From Aquisediminimonas sp031376385 (GTDB lineage Bacteria > Pseudomonadota > Alphaproteobacteria > Sphingomonadales > Sphingomonadaceae): a stretch of 64,000 nucleotides of DNA. A program made the translations under genes and the position numbers. The notes under the pieces were generated by a model. That model searched no databases. It had not been told where the DNA came from and saw only the letters and a list, made by a program, of their open reading frames with translations. Location: contig JANMDQ010000029.1 in assembly GCA_031376385.1 (NCBI GenBank), forward strand, positions 62,001 through 126,000, in the 5' to 3' direction. This document shows positions 38,236-46,813 of the stretch, one piece after another; position 1 is the stretch's first letter; every line of letters starts with the position of its first letter.

Positions 38236-40368
38236 ATGAAAGCACTCCTCTTTGCGGTGGCGGCATCAGTTTCTCTTGCCGCACCTGCCTTTTCTCAGAA
38301 AGCCCCCATGTCAGAAACCATCAAGCCCCCGGTTGCGGCGAAAATTCCGCATTCTTCAACACGCCACGGCATCACGATTGTCGATGAGTATCATTGGTTG
38401 AAGGATCAGGGCTATCCCAAGGTTGATGATAAGCCTGTGCTTGATCATTTGAATGCGGAAAATGCCTATTTTGAAGCGCAAATGAAACCGCGCACGGCGC
38501 TGGTTGAGACGATCTTTCAGGAAATGAAGGGGCGTTTGAAAGAGGATGAAAGCTCGGTTCCGCAAAAGGACGGCGATTATCTTTACTGGCGGCGCTTTGA
38601 GGCTGGCGCGCAATATAAGCAGTGGATGCGCAAGAAGGCGGACGGCGGCGCTGATGAAGTCATGTTTGATGAGGCCAAGGAAGCGGCGGCCCATGACTAT
38701 TTCCGCCTCGGCGGGATTACGGTGAGCGATGATGACCGGATCATGGCCTATGCCACCGACACCGACGGATCGGAGCGGTTCACGATCCGCTTTCGCAATC
38801 TGCACTCAGGCGAGGAATTGCCGGATATGATCACGGGCACCAATGGCGGGTTTCTGTTCAGCAAAGACGGTCAGCATCTCCTTTACACTCCGGTCAACGA
38901 AAGCTGGCGCGCGGAAAAGGTGATGGCGCACAAGCTTGGCACGCCGATCACCGATGATAAGATGATTTTCCGCGAGGAAGACCAGGGCTTTCAGGTGGGT
39001 GTCGGGATGACTCATTCGGAAAAGCTCATCCTGATCGCGACCGGCGACAATGAGACCAGCGAAGTGCGGATGCTTCCTGCTGATGATGTGCTGGCGCCTC
39101 TCACCCTTATCCGCGCGCGCAAGAAAGGCGTGGAATATGATGTGGAGGAGCATGACGGGACACTCTTCATCCACACCAATGAGGACAGCACGCAGTTCAG
39201 CCTGAAAACCGCGAGTGTGTCCCAACCCGGAGACTGGACCAGCCGTATCGCGCCGTCGGCAGATTTCTACATGACCGGCGTGTCGACCTTTGCTGATTTC
39301 TTCGTGGTGGAGGGGCGCGAGAAAGGCCTCGATCAGGTGGAACTGCACGATTATGCAGCGGGTGCGCCCAAGCGGATCGACTTCCCGGAAGCTTCCTATT
39401 CCGCCGGTCTCGATGAAAATCCCGAATATAAGGTGGACCGGCTACGCTTGTCTTACGAGTCCATGGTCACGCCCGACACAGTCACCGAATATGATATCGC
39501 CAGCGCGACAATGAAGACGCTCAAAGTGCAGGAGATCCCGTCTGGCTATGACGCGAGCCAATATGTGACGGAGCGGATCGAAATCACCGCGCGGGACGGG
39601 GTGAAAGTGCCGGTGTCCATCGTTTACAAAAAGGGCTTCAGGAAAGACGGCTCTGGCCCCCTCTATCTCTATGCTTACGGCGCTTATGGCTATGCTATTC
39701 CGCCCGGGTTTTCGACGGTGCGCCTGTCCTATCTGGATCGCGGATTTGCCTATGCCATCGCCCATATTCGCGGCGGCGACGATCTGGGGCAGCAATGGCA
39801 GCTGGACGGAAAGCTTAAAAAGCGGACCAACACGTTCAATGATTTTGTCGACAGCGCGAAGGGACTGATCGACCTTGGCTTTGCGCGCGAAGGCCGCGTT
39901 GTCGCGGCTGGCGGATCAGCGGGCGGAGAGTTGATGGGCGTGGTTGTCAACACCAATCCAGAGATTTGGGGGGCAGTGGCGGCCCATGTGCCGTTCGTCG
40001 ATGTGCTCAACACCATGCAGGATGAAAGCCTGCCGCTGACGCCGGGCGAATGGCCTGAATGGGGCAACCCGATTACGGACGTTGACGCGTTCAAGCTGAT
40101 CCGCAGCTATTCCCCCTATGATCAGGTGAAGGCCCAGAACTACCCGCCGCTCTTCGTTACGGCGGGCCTCAATGACCCCCGCGTGACCTATTGGGAGCCT
40201 GCGAAATGGGTAGCGCGGCTGCGGGAGAAAAAGACCGATAGCAGTGTCTTGCTGCTCAAAACCAACATGGGCGCGGGCCACGGCGGCAAATCTGGCCGGT
40301 TTGAAAGCCTGCGCGAAGATGCGGAGGAAGCCGTCTTCTTCCTCTGGCAGCTGGGTATGGTGGAATGA
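38236..40368 (+). CDS. S9 family serine peptidase, oligopeptidase B type, exported
   Basis: Serine peptidase of 710 residues with an N-terminal beta-propeller (about 70-420) and an alpha/beta-hydrolase catalytic domain. A signal peptide (MKALLFAVAASVSLAAPAFS-Q) directs it to the periplasm. Catalytic residues: Ser in AAGGSAGGELMG, Asp in AGLNDPRV and His in GAGHGGKSGR. Features such as AYAIAHIRGGDDLGQQW fit oligopeptidase B (cleavage after Arg/Lys of short peptides). Start 38236 gives the clean signal peptide. Confidence 0.92.
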   Translation: MKALLFAVAASVSLAAPAFSQKAPMSETIKPPVAAKIPHSSTRHGITIVDEYHWLKDQGYPKVDDKPVLDHLNAENAYFEAQMKPRTALVETIFQEMKGRLKEDESSVPQKDGDYLYWRRFEAGAQYKQWMRKKADGGADEVMFDEAKEAAAHDYFRLGGITVSDDDRIMAYATDTDGSERFTIRFRNLHSGEELPDMITGTNGGFLFSKDGQHLLYTPVNESWRAEKVMAHKLGTPITDDKMIFREEDQGFQVGVGMTHSEKLILIATGDNETSEVRMLPADDVLAPLTLIRARKKGVEYDVEEHDGTLFIHTNEDSTQFSLKTASVSQPGDWTSRIAPSADFYMTGVSTFADFFVVEGREKGLDQVELHDYAAGAPKRIDFPEASYSAGLDENPEYKVDRLRLSYESMVTPDTVTEYDIASATMKTLKVQEIPSGYDASQYVTERIEITARDGVKVPVSIVYKKGFRKDGSGPLYLYAYGAYGYAIPPGFSTVRLSYLDRGFAYAIAHIRGGDDLGQQWQLDGKLKKRTNTFNDFVDSAKGLIDLGFAREGRVVAAGGSAGGELMGVVVNTNPEIWGAVAAHVPFVDVLNTMQDESLPLTPGEWPEWGNPITDVDAFKLIRSYSPYDQVKAQNYPPLFVTAGLNDPRVTYWEPAKWVARLREKKTDSSVLLLKTNMGAGHGGKSGRFESLREDAEEAVFFLWQLGMVE

Positions 40369-40381
40369 GCTTGTCGCTCGT

Positions 40382-40798
40382 CTAGTTGCAGCGAATGTCA
40401 GCGCGATGGTCTTTAATCACTCCCACTGCCATCACCAGCATAGCAGGCAATGCCCAAAACCCTGAAAAGGCGATGAAATACGCGGAATAATCGTTTGGGA
40501 ACAACGGCAGCAACAAGTCGGACAAAACGGTGATCGAATGCAATCCAGCAAACCATAGCGGCCAATAACGATTATGCCGAAAGGCGATGGATACCACTGT
40601 CACTAATATTGCAATATCGAGGGATGTAATCCCAAATCGGGCAGCATCGCGGCCAAACTCGGCGTTAAACAACACCGTCGATAGGGTACAAAAAAGGAGG
40701 AAGCCTACGAACTTGCGTTCAAGGCTCCCTCCAAAAAGAACCGCAATCACGCTGCCAATCAGCAAAAAGCTATTAAAGAGCAATCCAATCAGCACCAA
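40382..40798 (-). CDS. hypothetical membrane protein
   Basis: Protein of 138 residues with about four hydrophobic helices (GLLFNSFLLIGSVIAVLF, KFVGFLLFCTLSTVLFNAEF, SLDIAILVTVVSIAF, FSGFWALPAMLVMAVGVI). The start is TTG 40798 or the adjacent GTG 40795; GGAAGC precedes it. I recognise no family. It is the third gene of a small operon after a membrane-tethered LuxR-type regulator and the 120-residue protein, both on the same strand with short gaps. Confidence 0.65.
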   Translation of the reverse strand: MVLIGLLFNSFLLIGSVIAVLFGGSLERKFVGFLLFCTLSTVLFNAEFGRDAARFGITSLDIAILVTVVSIAFRHNRYWPLWFAGLHSITVLSDLLLPLFPNDYSAYFIAFSGFWALPAMLVMAVGVIKDHRADIRCN

Positions 40799-40814
40799 TT
40801 ATAGCTTCCGGTTA

Positions 40815-41177
40815 TTAGGTGACGGGCTCTACTACAATTGTTGGCGTCTGCACGTCGACCGAGCCTTTAGTGGGACTGGGCAGGCCATCTGGGCATCCGA
40901 ATGCAACAGTTTGCAGATTGCTGCGGGCCTGCACCAAATTCAGCTGGCGTACAACGGACGTCATATGCTCCCGCGAAGCCACAAGGCCGCTCATCCCATC
41001 AGTCATAGATTGCAGAATGCGCTGTGACGTTGCCATGGGCAGCTTCACTTCGCTGTTGGCTTCAACGAAGCTGGCGCAGAGGCGTGCTTGGGCAAGAAGC
41101 GCGCTGTCGAATGCGGCTCCGGCGTCTTGGGTGTCCGAGGCAACGACGGCGGCCGAAGAATGCTTAATGCTGTGCAT
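40815..41177 (-). CDS. hypothetical protein
   Basis: Protein of 120 residues, soluble in appearance and probably helical: FDSALLAQARLCASFVEANS, ILQSMTDGMSGLVASREHMT, VVRQLNLVQARSNLQTVAFG, then a loose Pro/Thr/Val-rich tail. No recognised domain and no signal peptide. GGAG precedes the ATG by 5 bases. It starts 30 bases after the end of the LuxR-type gene and ends 16 bases before the next, so the three are likely cotranscribed. Confidence 0.65.
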   Translation of the reverse strand: MHSIKHSSAAVVASDTQDAGAAFDSALLAQARLCASFVEANSEVKLPMATSQRILQSMTDGMSGLVASREHMTSVVRQLNLVQARSNLQTVAFGCPDGLPSPTKGSVDVQTPTIVVEPVT

Positions 41178-41207
41178 AAATACTCCATCTTAAATGTTCA
41201 CGCGGTC

Positions 41208-41678
41208 CTATTTCCGCGGTGCTACAGCGTCACGCCGTTGAGGCTGATCGAGAAGCACAACTACGCCCGAAATGGTGAGAATGAGAGTGAGAGCTGCCAT
41301 CAAACTCAGCAGGGCAATCTGGACGATCCGGCGTATTCGGCCCCGTCGATCTTCAGAGACAATGCGTCCACCTAACGGGGGAAGGCTAAACAGTGCTGCA
41401 TACAGCTGATGGCCGTTTCCTTTTGACGCTCCAGCGGACAGTGCCTCATTCTCGATCTCACACGGTGTTTCCGCAAACAGCCGTGCGGCCTCAAACCGCC
41501 CTTCCACGCCCAATTTGGCAATGGCTGTTTGCAGGTGATTATCGACTGTGGATGGAGATAGACTCAGAGATCGCGCAATTTGCTTCGTCGATAGCCCCTT
41601 AGCCACGAGCAACAGGCATTGCCGCTGCCGCTTGGTCAATTGTGCAATATCGCCGGATTCGCCCGCCATTTCATCCAT
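41208..41678 (-). CDS. LuxR-type HTH regulator with C-terminal membrane anchor
   Basis: Protein of 156 residues. The GerE-type DNA-binding domain is at the N-terminus (TKRQRQCLLLVAKGLSTKQI then SLSPSTVDNHLQTAIAKLGV, about residues 15-60). A linker follows, then one transmembrane helix near residues 120-142 (IVQIALLSLMAALTLILTIS) and a short basic end. It lacks receiver or autoinducer domains, so a DNA-binding head is tethered to the inner membrane, opposite in order to most LuxR proteins. It heads a three-gene operon with a soluble and a membrane protein of unknown function. Confidence 0.82.
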   Translation of the reverse strand: MDEMAGESGDIAQLTKRQRQCLLLVAKGLSTKQIARSLSLSPSTVDNHLQTAIAKLGVEGRFEAARLFAETPCEIENEALSAGASKGNGHQLYAALFSLPPLGGRIVSEDRRGRIRRIVQIALLSLMAALTLILTISGVVVLLDQPQRRDAVAPRK

Positions 41679-42074
41679 TACGGCTACGCTTTACTCGCCC
41701 CTGTGCGCCCTTGTCATTCGATATAGCAGGTAACTACCCAATTTACCTAGGCAACTGCGAACGATTCCCGAATCAATTTTTATGGTTAACCACGGGGTTG
41801 CGAACAGCGGATTAGCCATTGCTCCGGAGGGGCCATAGAGGCGGGGTACGTCACTAAGGTCTGCTATCAGTTTGGGCTTTCAGCTCACACCCGCTATAAA
41901 CCCTAGCCAAGGCTGCAAAATAGCAGTCTGCGTAACAGTGTATCGGAATATGTTGGCCTAGGTGATGGTCCTTCTTGTGGATGCATGTTGCAAGAACAGG
42001 CTGACGCGATGCAGTGCTATCACCTAGTCCAAGATGGCAAAGGGATTGCTGAGAAATCTGAGATGGAGGATCGT
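41679..42074. other. gene-free stretch between divergent genes
   Basis: About 400 bases separating the LuxR-type gene (minus) from the thioesterase gene (plus). Both promoters should lie here. Open frames are short and unconvincing, and I see no repeat or hairpin worth naming. Confidence 0.5.
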
Positions 42075-42494
42075 ATGCACATCTCATCAGGGGGCAATGT
42101 CAAAAATGGCTTCACCCTGTCTATCATGCCAACCGCTGGCAACATCGATGAACTAGGCCACGTTAACAATGCCGTTTGGGTGCACTGGGTGCAAGACATG
42201 GCGACGGCACATTGGACCGCCGTTGCTCATCCCGATCATATTGCTGCTTACATCTGGGTCGTGGTTCGGCACGAAATTGATTATCTCGGCAACGTAGGCG
42301 CGGGAGAGTGCGTGACGGGGCGAACGTGGATCAGTGATCGCCCACGCGGAGCGCGCTTTGACCGGAATGTGGAATTCACAGATGCGAACGGCAAAGTCGT
42401 GGTGCGGGCAAAAACCACTTGGGTCATCATCGACCGCGCAACCCGCCGCGTTGCGCGGGTGAAACCCGAAGTGGCTCAGCCTTTTTTTGACTGA
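42075..42494 (+). CDS. acyl-CoA thioesterase, hotdog (4HBT) family
   Basis: Single-hotdog thioesterase of 139 residues, hydrolysing an acyl-CoA or acyl-ACP. The signature is DELGHVNNAVWVHWVQDMAT (catalytic Asp/His-Asn region), then VVRHEIDYLGNVGAGECVTG and VVVRAKTTWVIIDRATRRVA. Start 42075 is chosen because GGAGG lies 5 bases before it. The frame is open from 41985 but has no comparable site. It is convergent with the downstream hydrolase, overlapping by 19 bases. Confidence 0.85.
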   Translation: MHISSGGNVKNGFTLSIMPTAGNIDELGHVNNAVWVHWVQDMATAHWTAVAHPDHIAAYIWVVVRHEIDYLGNVGAGECVTGRTWISDRPRGARFDRNVEFTDANGKVVVRAKTTWVIIDRATRRVARVKPEVAQPFFD

Positions 42495-43189
42495 AGTGAC
42501 AGAGATTTCAGGACCGCCTCCAGCGCATCCGGCGCGCTGGACATCGCAAAATGACCGCAGCGGATTTCCATTTCGACGTCACGTTCATGAGGCAGGCCGC
42601 GCGCCGCTTCAGCCGCAATAATCCCGTCGCGCGCAGACCATAGCGCCGTGGTGTGAACGGGCGGCTTGGTTGACCGATCCTGACCAATGGGCGGTGCATC
42701 AACCTTATGATCGGCGACCATTTCGTAAACGCGCCAAGCCCGATTGGCGCGCGGATCCCCGGAGAAGGGTGTGCCCATTGTGATGACGCCGCCGACCCTG
42801 TCTGGCGCATGCTTGGCATATTCCCGAGCAACCAGGCCGCCAAGGCTCCAGCCAATCAATGTCACTGGTCCGTCTTCGCGCGCCTGTAACTCATCAAGCC
42901 GTACATCCAATCGGTGGAGCAAGTCAGCGCGGATGGGCATATTGCGGCCAAGGCCCCAGCCGTGCGCGCGGTATCCGGCCTTGCGCAGCACCCGGCGTAG
43001 TCCTGCCGTCCGCAGATCGCTGGTGAAAAGACCGGGGATGACCATGATCGTGCGGCCGTCGCCGGGGAAATGGCGGGCAAGTCTGTCTTCCACCAACCGC
43101 CCCCGCACCCAATCACCGGCAAAGCGCGCTTCACCTAGCGTATGGCGCAGCAGCGGGACGGGCGGGCTTAGTCGCGTCCGCTTAACCAC
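42476..43189 (-). CDS. alpha/beta hydrolase
   Basis: Protein of 237 residues with the nucleophile elbow GWSLGG (about residue 117) and an oxyanion-region TIMVIPGLFTSDLRTAGLRR. A likely catalytic Asp is in WSARDGII and the His in RCGHFAM. The overall pattern resembles lipase- or PGAP1-like esterases; substrate unknown. It starts at GTG 43189, overlapping the aroC 3' end by 8 bases, so it is probably translated with aroC. Confidence 0.85.
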   Translation of the reverse strand: MVKRTRLSPPVPLLRHTLGEARFAGDWVRGRLVEDRLARHFPGDGRTIMVIPGLFTSDLRTAGLRRVLRKAGYRAHGWGLGRNMPIRADLLHRLDVRLDELQAREDGPVTLIGWSLGGLVAREYAKHAPDRVGGVITMGTPFSGDPRANRAWRVYEMVADHKVDAPPIGQDRSTKPPVHTTALWSARDGIIAAEAARGLPHERDVEMEIRCGHFAMSSAPDALEAVLKSLSLQSKKG

Positions 43190-44249
43190 ACTGAGCTCTT
43201 TGGAGCAGTTTCTGATCCGCCAGCACCAGCGCCATCATCGCTGCAACAACGGGCGTGCCGCGGATGCCGACACAGGGGTCATGGCGGCCTTTGGTGACGA
43301 TGTCAGTCGCTTCCCCGTCACTGGTGATCGTTTCAACGGGCGTCATGATCGAACTGGTCGGCTTGAACGCGACGCGGACAATGACCGGCTGACCCGTTGA
43401 AATACCACCCGCAATCCCCCCAGAATTATTGGCAAGGAATTGCGGCGTGTTGGTGCCGGGCCGCATGGGATCAGCATTCTCCTCTCCGCGCAACCGCGCC
43501 GCGTCAAAGCCAGCGCCAATCTCAACGGCCTTCACGGCGTTGATTGACATCATGGCGGACGCCAACTCGCTATCCAGCTTGGCGTAAAGCGGCGCGCCCC
43601 ATCCGGCGGGTACGCCTGTAGCGACGCATTCGACGATGGCCCCCAGCGATGACCCAGCCTTGCGGGCCTCATCAATGAGGATTTCCCAGCGCGCGGCTGC
43701 CGCTTCGTCAGGGCAAAAGAAGGGGTTCCGGTCGATCTGGCTTGCTTCGAAATTATCGCGGTTGATGACGTCGCCGCCAATTTCGACGACATAGGCCAGG
43801 ATCGAAACTTCTGGCATCACGCCGCGCGCCACAGCCCCTGCGGCAACCCGCGCCGCTGTTTCCCGTGCGCTTGATCTGCCGCCACCCCGGTAATCGCGAA
43901 AGCCGTATTTGGCGTCATAGGCATAGTCCGCATGGCCGGGCCGGTAAGCCTTGGCGACCTCCGAATAATCCTTTGACCGCTGATCCACGTTTTCGATCAT
44001 CAGACTGATTGGTGTGCCGGTGGTGCGCCCTTCAAACACGCCTGAAAGGATACGCACTGCGTCCGGCTCTTGCCTTTGCGTGGTAAATTTGGAAGTGCCG
44101 GGGCGGCGCTTGTCAAGGAAGGGCTGAATATCGTCTTCGCTGAGCGGAAGTCCCGGAGGGCAGCCGTCCACGATGGCACCAAGGGCAGGGCCGTGGCTTT
44201 CCCCCCAAGTGGTGAAGCGGAAAATGCGGCCGAATGTGTTAAAGCTCAT
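43182..44249 (-). CDS. aroC: chorismate synthase
   Basis: Last enzyme of the shikimate pathway, converting EPSP to chorismate with reduced FMN. The protein (355 residues) carries the family signatures GRIFRFTTWGESHGPALGAI, YRPGHADYAYDAKYGFRDYR-GGGRSSARETA and IRGTPVVAAMMALVLAD. Length is normal. The downstream alpha/beta hydrolase is coupled by overlap. A small palindrome (ATCCGG...CCGGAT, 44259-44276) lies just before the start codon. Confidence 0.97.
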   Translation of the reverse strand: MSFNTFGRIFRFTTWGESHGPALGAIVDGCPPGLPLSEDDIQPFLDKRRPGTSKFTTQRQEPDAVRILSGVFEGRTTGTPISLMIENVDQRSKDYSEVAKAYRPGHADYAYDAKYGFRDYRGGGRSSARETAARVAAGAVARGVMPEVSILAYVVEIGGDVINRDNFEASQIDRNPFFCPDEAAAARWEILIDEARKAGSSLGAIVECVATGVPAGWGAPLYAKLDSELASAMMSINAVKAVEIGAGFDAARLRGEENADPMRPGTNTPQFLANNSGGIAGGISTGQPVIVRVAFKPTSSIMTPVETITSDGEATDIVTKGRHDPCVGIRGTPVVAAMMALVLADQKLLQRAQCG

Positions 44250-44633
44250 AGGTTCCTCATCCGGAAAATGCCGGATCTATAGTCTGCCCGTCAGCTTTCG
44301 GGTAGAGTAACGGACTTGTCTAGGAAAAGCATCATGGGATGCGGCCTGACAACGGGAAATGCTGCGGCGTGGCATAGCATCAAGGTTGTGGTCAGATGTA
44401 AGGCAACTTGGCGTGGAGCCGCTGGCCGACCGGTACCCCGCGCCGCAAGGAGCCATGTTCTAGTTGTTCCAACAAAGCCAGTTGGCGATGTTGATGCTCC
44501 TACAATGGAAGACTAACGAAAGCTCGTTTCCTCAACATAAGTCCCCGGTACGATATGTGTGGGCATGGCCAACCCTACTGCATTTCCCTTGCAAGCAGCT
44601 TAGGCGTTGAAATCGGCTTTTTACAGTCGCGCT
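44250..44633. other. gene-free stretch upstream of aroC
   Basis: About 380 bases between aroC and the end of typA. The only feature I see is the small palindrome near 44259-44276 in the aroC leader. A 66-codon plus-strand frame (44316-44516) has no recognisable features. Confidence 0.5.
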
Positions 44634-46463
44634 TTACCCCAGCTTTGCCCGGCTTGCCTTCTTGCGCTCATTGGCATCTAGATGCGTTTTGCGCAGACGG
44701 ATGCTCTTGGGCGTCACTTCGACCAGTTCATCATCATCGATATAAGCAATCGCCTGTTCCAGCGTCATCCGCTTTGGCGGGGTCAGCCGGATCGCGTCAT
44801 CCTTACCGCCCGAAGCGCGGAAGTTGGTGAGCTGCTTGGTCTTCATCGGGTTGACTTCAAGATCGTCATTCTTGGCATTTTCGCCAACGATCATGCCTTC
44901 ATAAAGCGCCTCCTGATGTCCGACGAACAGGATACCGCGATCTTCGAGTGGCCCAAGCGCATAGTTATTGGCTTCACCAGTGCCATTGGAGATCAGCACG
45001 CCGTTCTTGCGGCCTTCGATATGGCCTTTGTGCGGCGCATATTTTTCAAACAAGCGGTTCATGATACCCGTGCCGCGCGTGTCGGACAGAAATTCACCGT
45101 GATAGCCGATCAGACCGCGTGACGGCGCGGAAAAGGTGATCCGCGTCTTGTTACCGCCGCTGGGGCGCATGTCGGTCAGTTCGGCCTTGCGAACCGCCAT
45201 CTTGTCAATCACCGTGCCGCTATATTCATCATCCACATCGATGACGACCGTTTCGAAGGGTTCTGTTTTTTGGCCATTTTCTTCGCGGAACAACACGCGG
45301 GGGCGGCTGATGCCGAGTTCGAACCCTTCGCGGCGCATCGTTTCAATGACGACGCCCAGCTGGAGCTCGCCCCGACCTGCGACTTCAAAGCTATCCCGGT
45401 CGCTGCTTTCGGTGACTTTGATCGCAACATTGCTTTCGGCTTCGCGGAACAGGCGGTCTCGGATCATCCGGCTGGTGACTTTGGTGCCTTCACGGCCCGC
45501 CATTGGCGAATCGTTCACGGCAAAGCGCATCGACAAGGTTGGCGGGTCAATCGGCTGCGCGTGAAGCGGTTCGGTCACAGTGATGTCAGCAATTGTGTTC
45601 GCCACAGTTGCATTGGTCATGCCAGCAATTGAGATGATGTCACCTGCAAAGGCTTCATCCACGGGAACCCGCTCCAGCCCCCGGAACGCCAAGATTTTGG
45701 ACGCGCGGCCCTGTTCAACGACTTTGCCGTCAGGGTCTAGGGCATGGATCGCCATGTTGGTTTTGACTGAACCACTGAAGACCAGACCTGTGAGGATGCG
45801 GCCCAAGAAATTGTCGCGGTCAAGCAGTGTGACCAAGAACTTGAACGGCCCGTCAGGATCTGCCGAAGGTTCGGGCACATGGCTGACAATGGTTTCAAAC
45901 AGTGGGGCCAGAGTGCCTTCGCGGCGGTCCGCATCAAGGCTGGCGTAGCCATTGCGGCCGCTTGCGAAGAGAACAGGGAAATCAAGTTGTTCGTCGGTCG
46001 CCTCTAGCGACACAAACAGGTCAAAGACTTCGTCCAGCACTTCTTGAATGCGTTCATCCGGGCGGTCGACTTTGTTCACCACCACAATGGGTCGCAGACC
46101 TAGCGCAAGCGCCTTTCCGGTCACAAATTTCGTCTGCGGCATCGCGCCTTCGGACGCATCGACCAGCAGGATGACGCCGTCGACCATGGACAGAATCCGC
46201 TCCACCTCGCCGCCGAAATCCGCGTGGCCCGGCGTATCGACGATGTTAATTCGCGTATCAACGCCGTTGCCGTGCCATTCCACTGACGTGCACTTGGCGA
46301 GAATTGTAATGCCGCGTTCTTTTTCCAAGTCATTGGAATCCATCGCCCGTTCTTCAATCCGCTGATTGTCGCGGTAGGTACCGGACTGCCGAAACAGCTG
46401 ATCAACAAGGGTCGTTTTGCCATGATCGACGTGCGCGATGATGGCGATATTACGCAGGGACAT
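44634..46463 (-). CDS. typA: ribosome-associated GTPase TypA/BipA
   Basis: Translational GTPase of 609 residues that binds 70S ribosomes and helps 50S assembly and stress adaptation. N-terminal G domain: IAHVDHGKTTL (G1), ERGITI (G2), DTPGHADF (G3), NKVDRPD (G4). The EF-G-like domains III and V and the BipA-specific C-terminal domain with FLSDTRGTGIMNRLFE and SNGTGEANNYALGPLEDRG are all present. Length matches the family. Confidence 0.97.
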   Translation of the reverse strand: MSLRNIAIIAHVDHGKTTLVDQLFRQSGTYRDNQRIEERAMDSNDLEKERGITILAKCTSVEWHGNGVDTRINIVDTPGHADFGGEVERILSMVDGVILLVDASEGAMPQTKFVTGKALALGLRPIVVVNKVDRPDERIQEVLDEVFDLFVSLEATDEQLDFPVLFASGRNGYASLDADRREGTLAPLFETIVSHVPEPSADPDGPFKFLVTLLDRDNFLGRILTGLVFSGSVKTNMAIHALDPDGKVVEQGRASKILAFRGLERVPVDEAFAGDIISIAGMTNATVANTIADITVTEPLHAQPIDPPTLSMRFAVNDSPMAGREGTKVTSRMIRDRLFREAESNVAIKVTESSDRDSFEVAGRGELQLGVVIETMRREGFELGISRPRVLFREENGQKTEPFETVVIDVDDEYSGTVIDKMAVRKAELTDMRPSGGNKTRITFSAPSRGLIGYHGEFLSDTRGTGIMNRLFEKYAPHKGHIEGRKNGVLISNGTGEANNYALGPLEDRGILFVGHQEALYEGMIVGENAKNDDLEVNPMKTKQLTNFRASGGKDDAIRLTPPKRMTLEQAIAYIDDDELVEVTPKSIRLRKTHLDANERKKASRAKLG

Positions 46464-46813
46464 TTGGAATTCTCAATGTGTTGGAAAGATCAAGGCGCGC
46501 CCTTAGCCGATATTGTGCGGTGCGGCAAGGATAGGGTGCCCCCAGTTGCTCAGGCCGTCGCTTAAGGTGACAAAGTTCACATGAAAAAGAGTATTTCTGT
46601 CACCTTATGTCACCTTTGGAGAAGCACAGCTGGTTTTTCATCAGGGCGAGCCGCCCCAAAGTTTAGTAAAGTTGTGCCAATCGCACATATAAAACAGGCG
46701 CAATGGTGGACGGCAATTTGACCTTTCGGTTGGACTGATTTGACTCTTTTGTCAGCAGTTAAACTCCTACATTTCAAGGGAATAATGCGTATTGGTAGGA
46801 CAAACATGCCAGT
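46464..46813. other. gene-free stretch upstream of typA
   Basis: About 350 bases with no convincing gene. It contains direct copies of a GTCACCTT unit near 46600-46617 that resemble the GTGACCTT units of repeats R1 and R2, too short to claim homology. Confidence 0.5.

Noticed and set aside
44316..44516. 66-codon plus-strand frame upstream of aroC
   Set aside because: No ribosome binding site, no hydrophobic or domain pattern, and composition typical of non-coding DNA.
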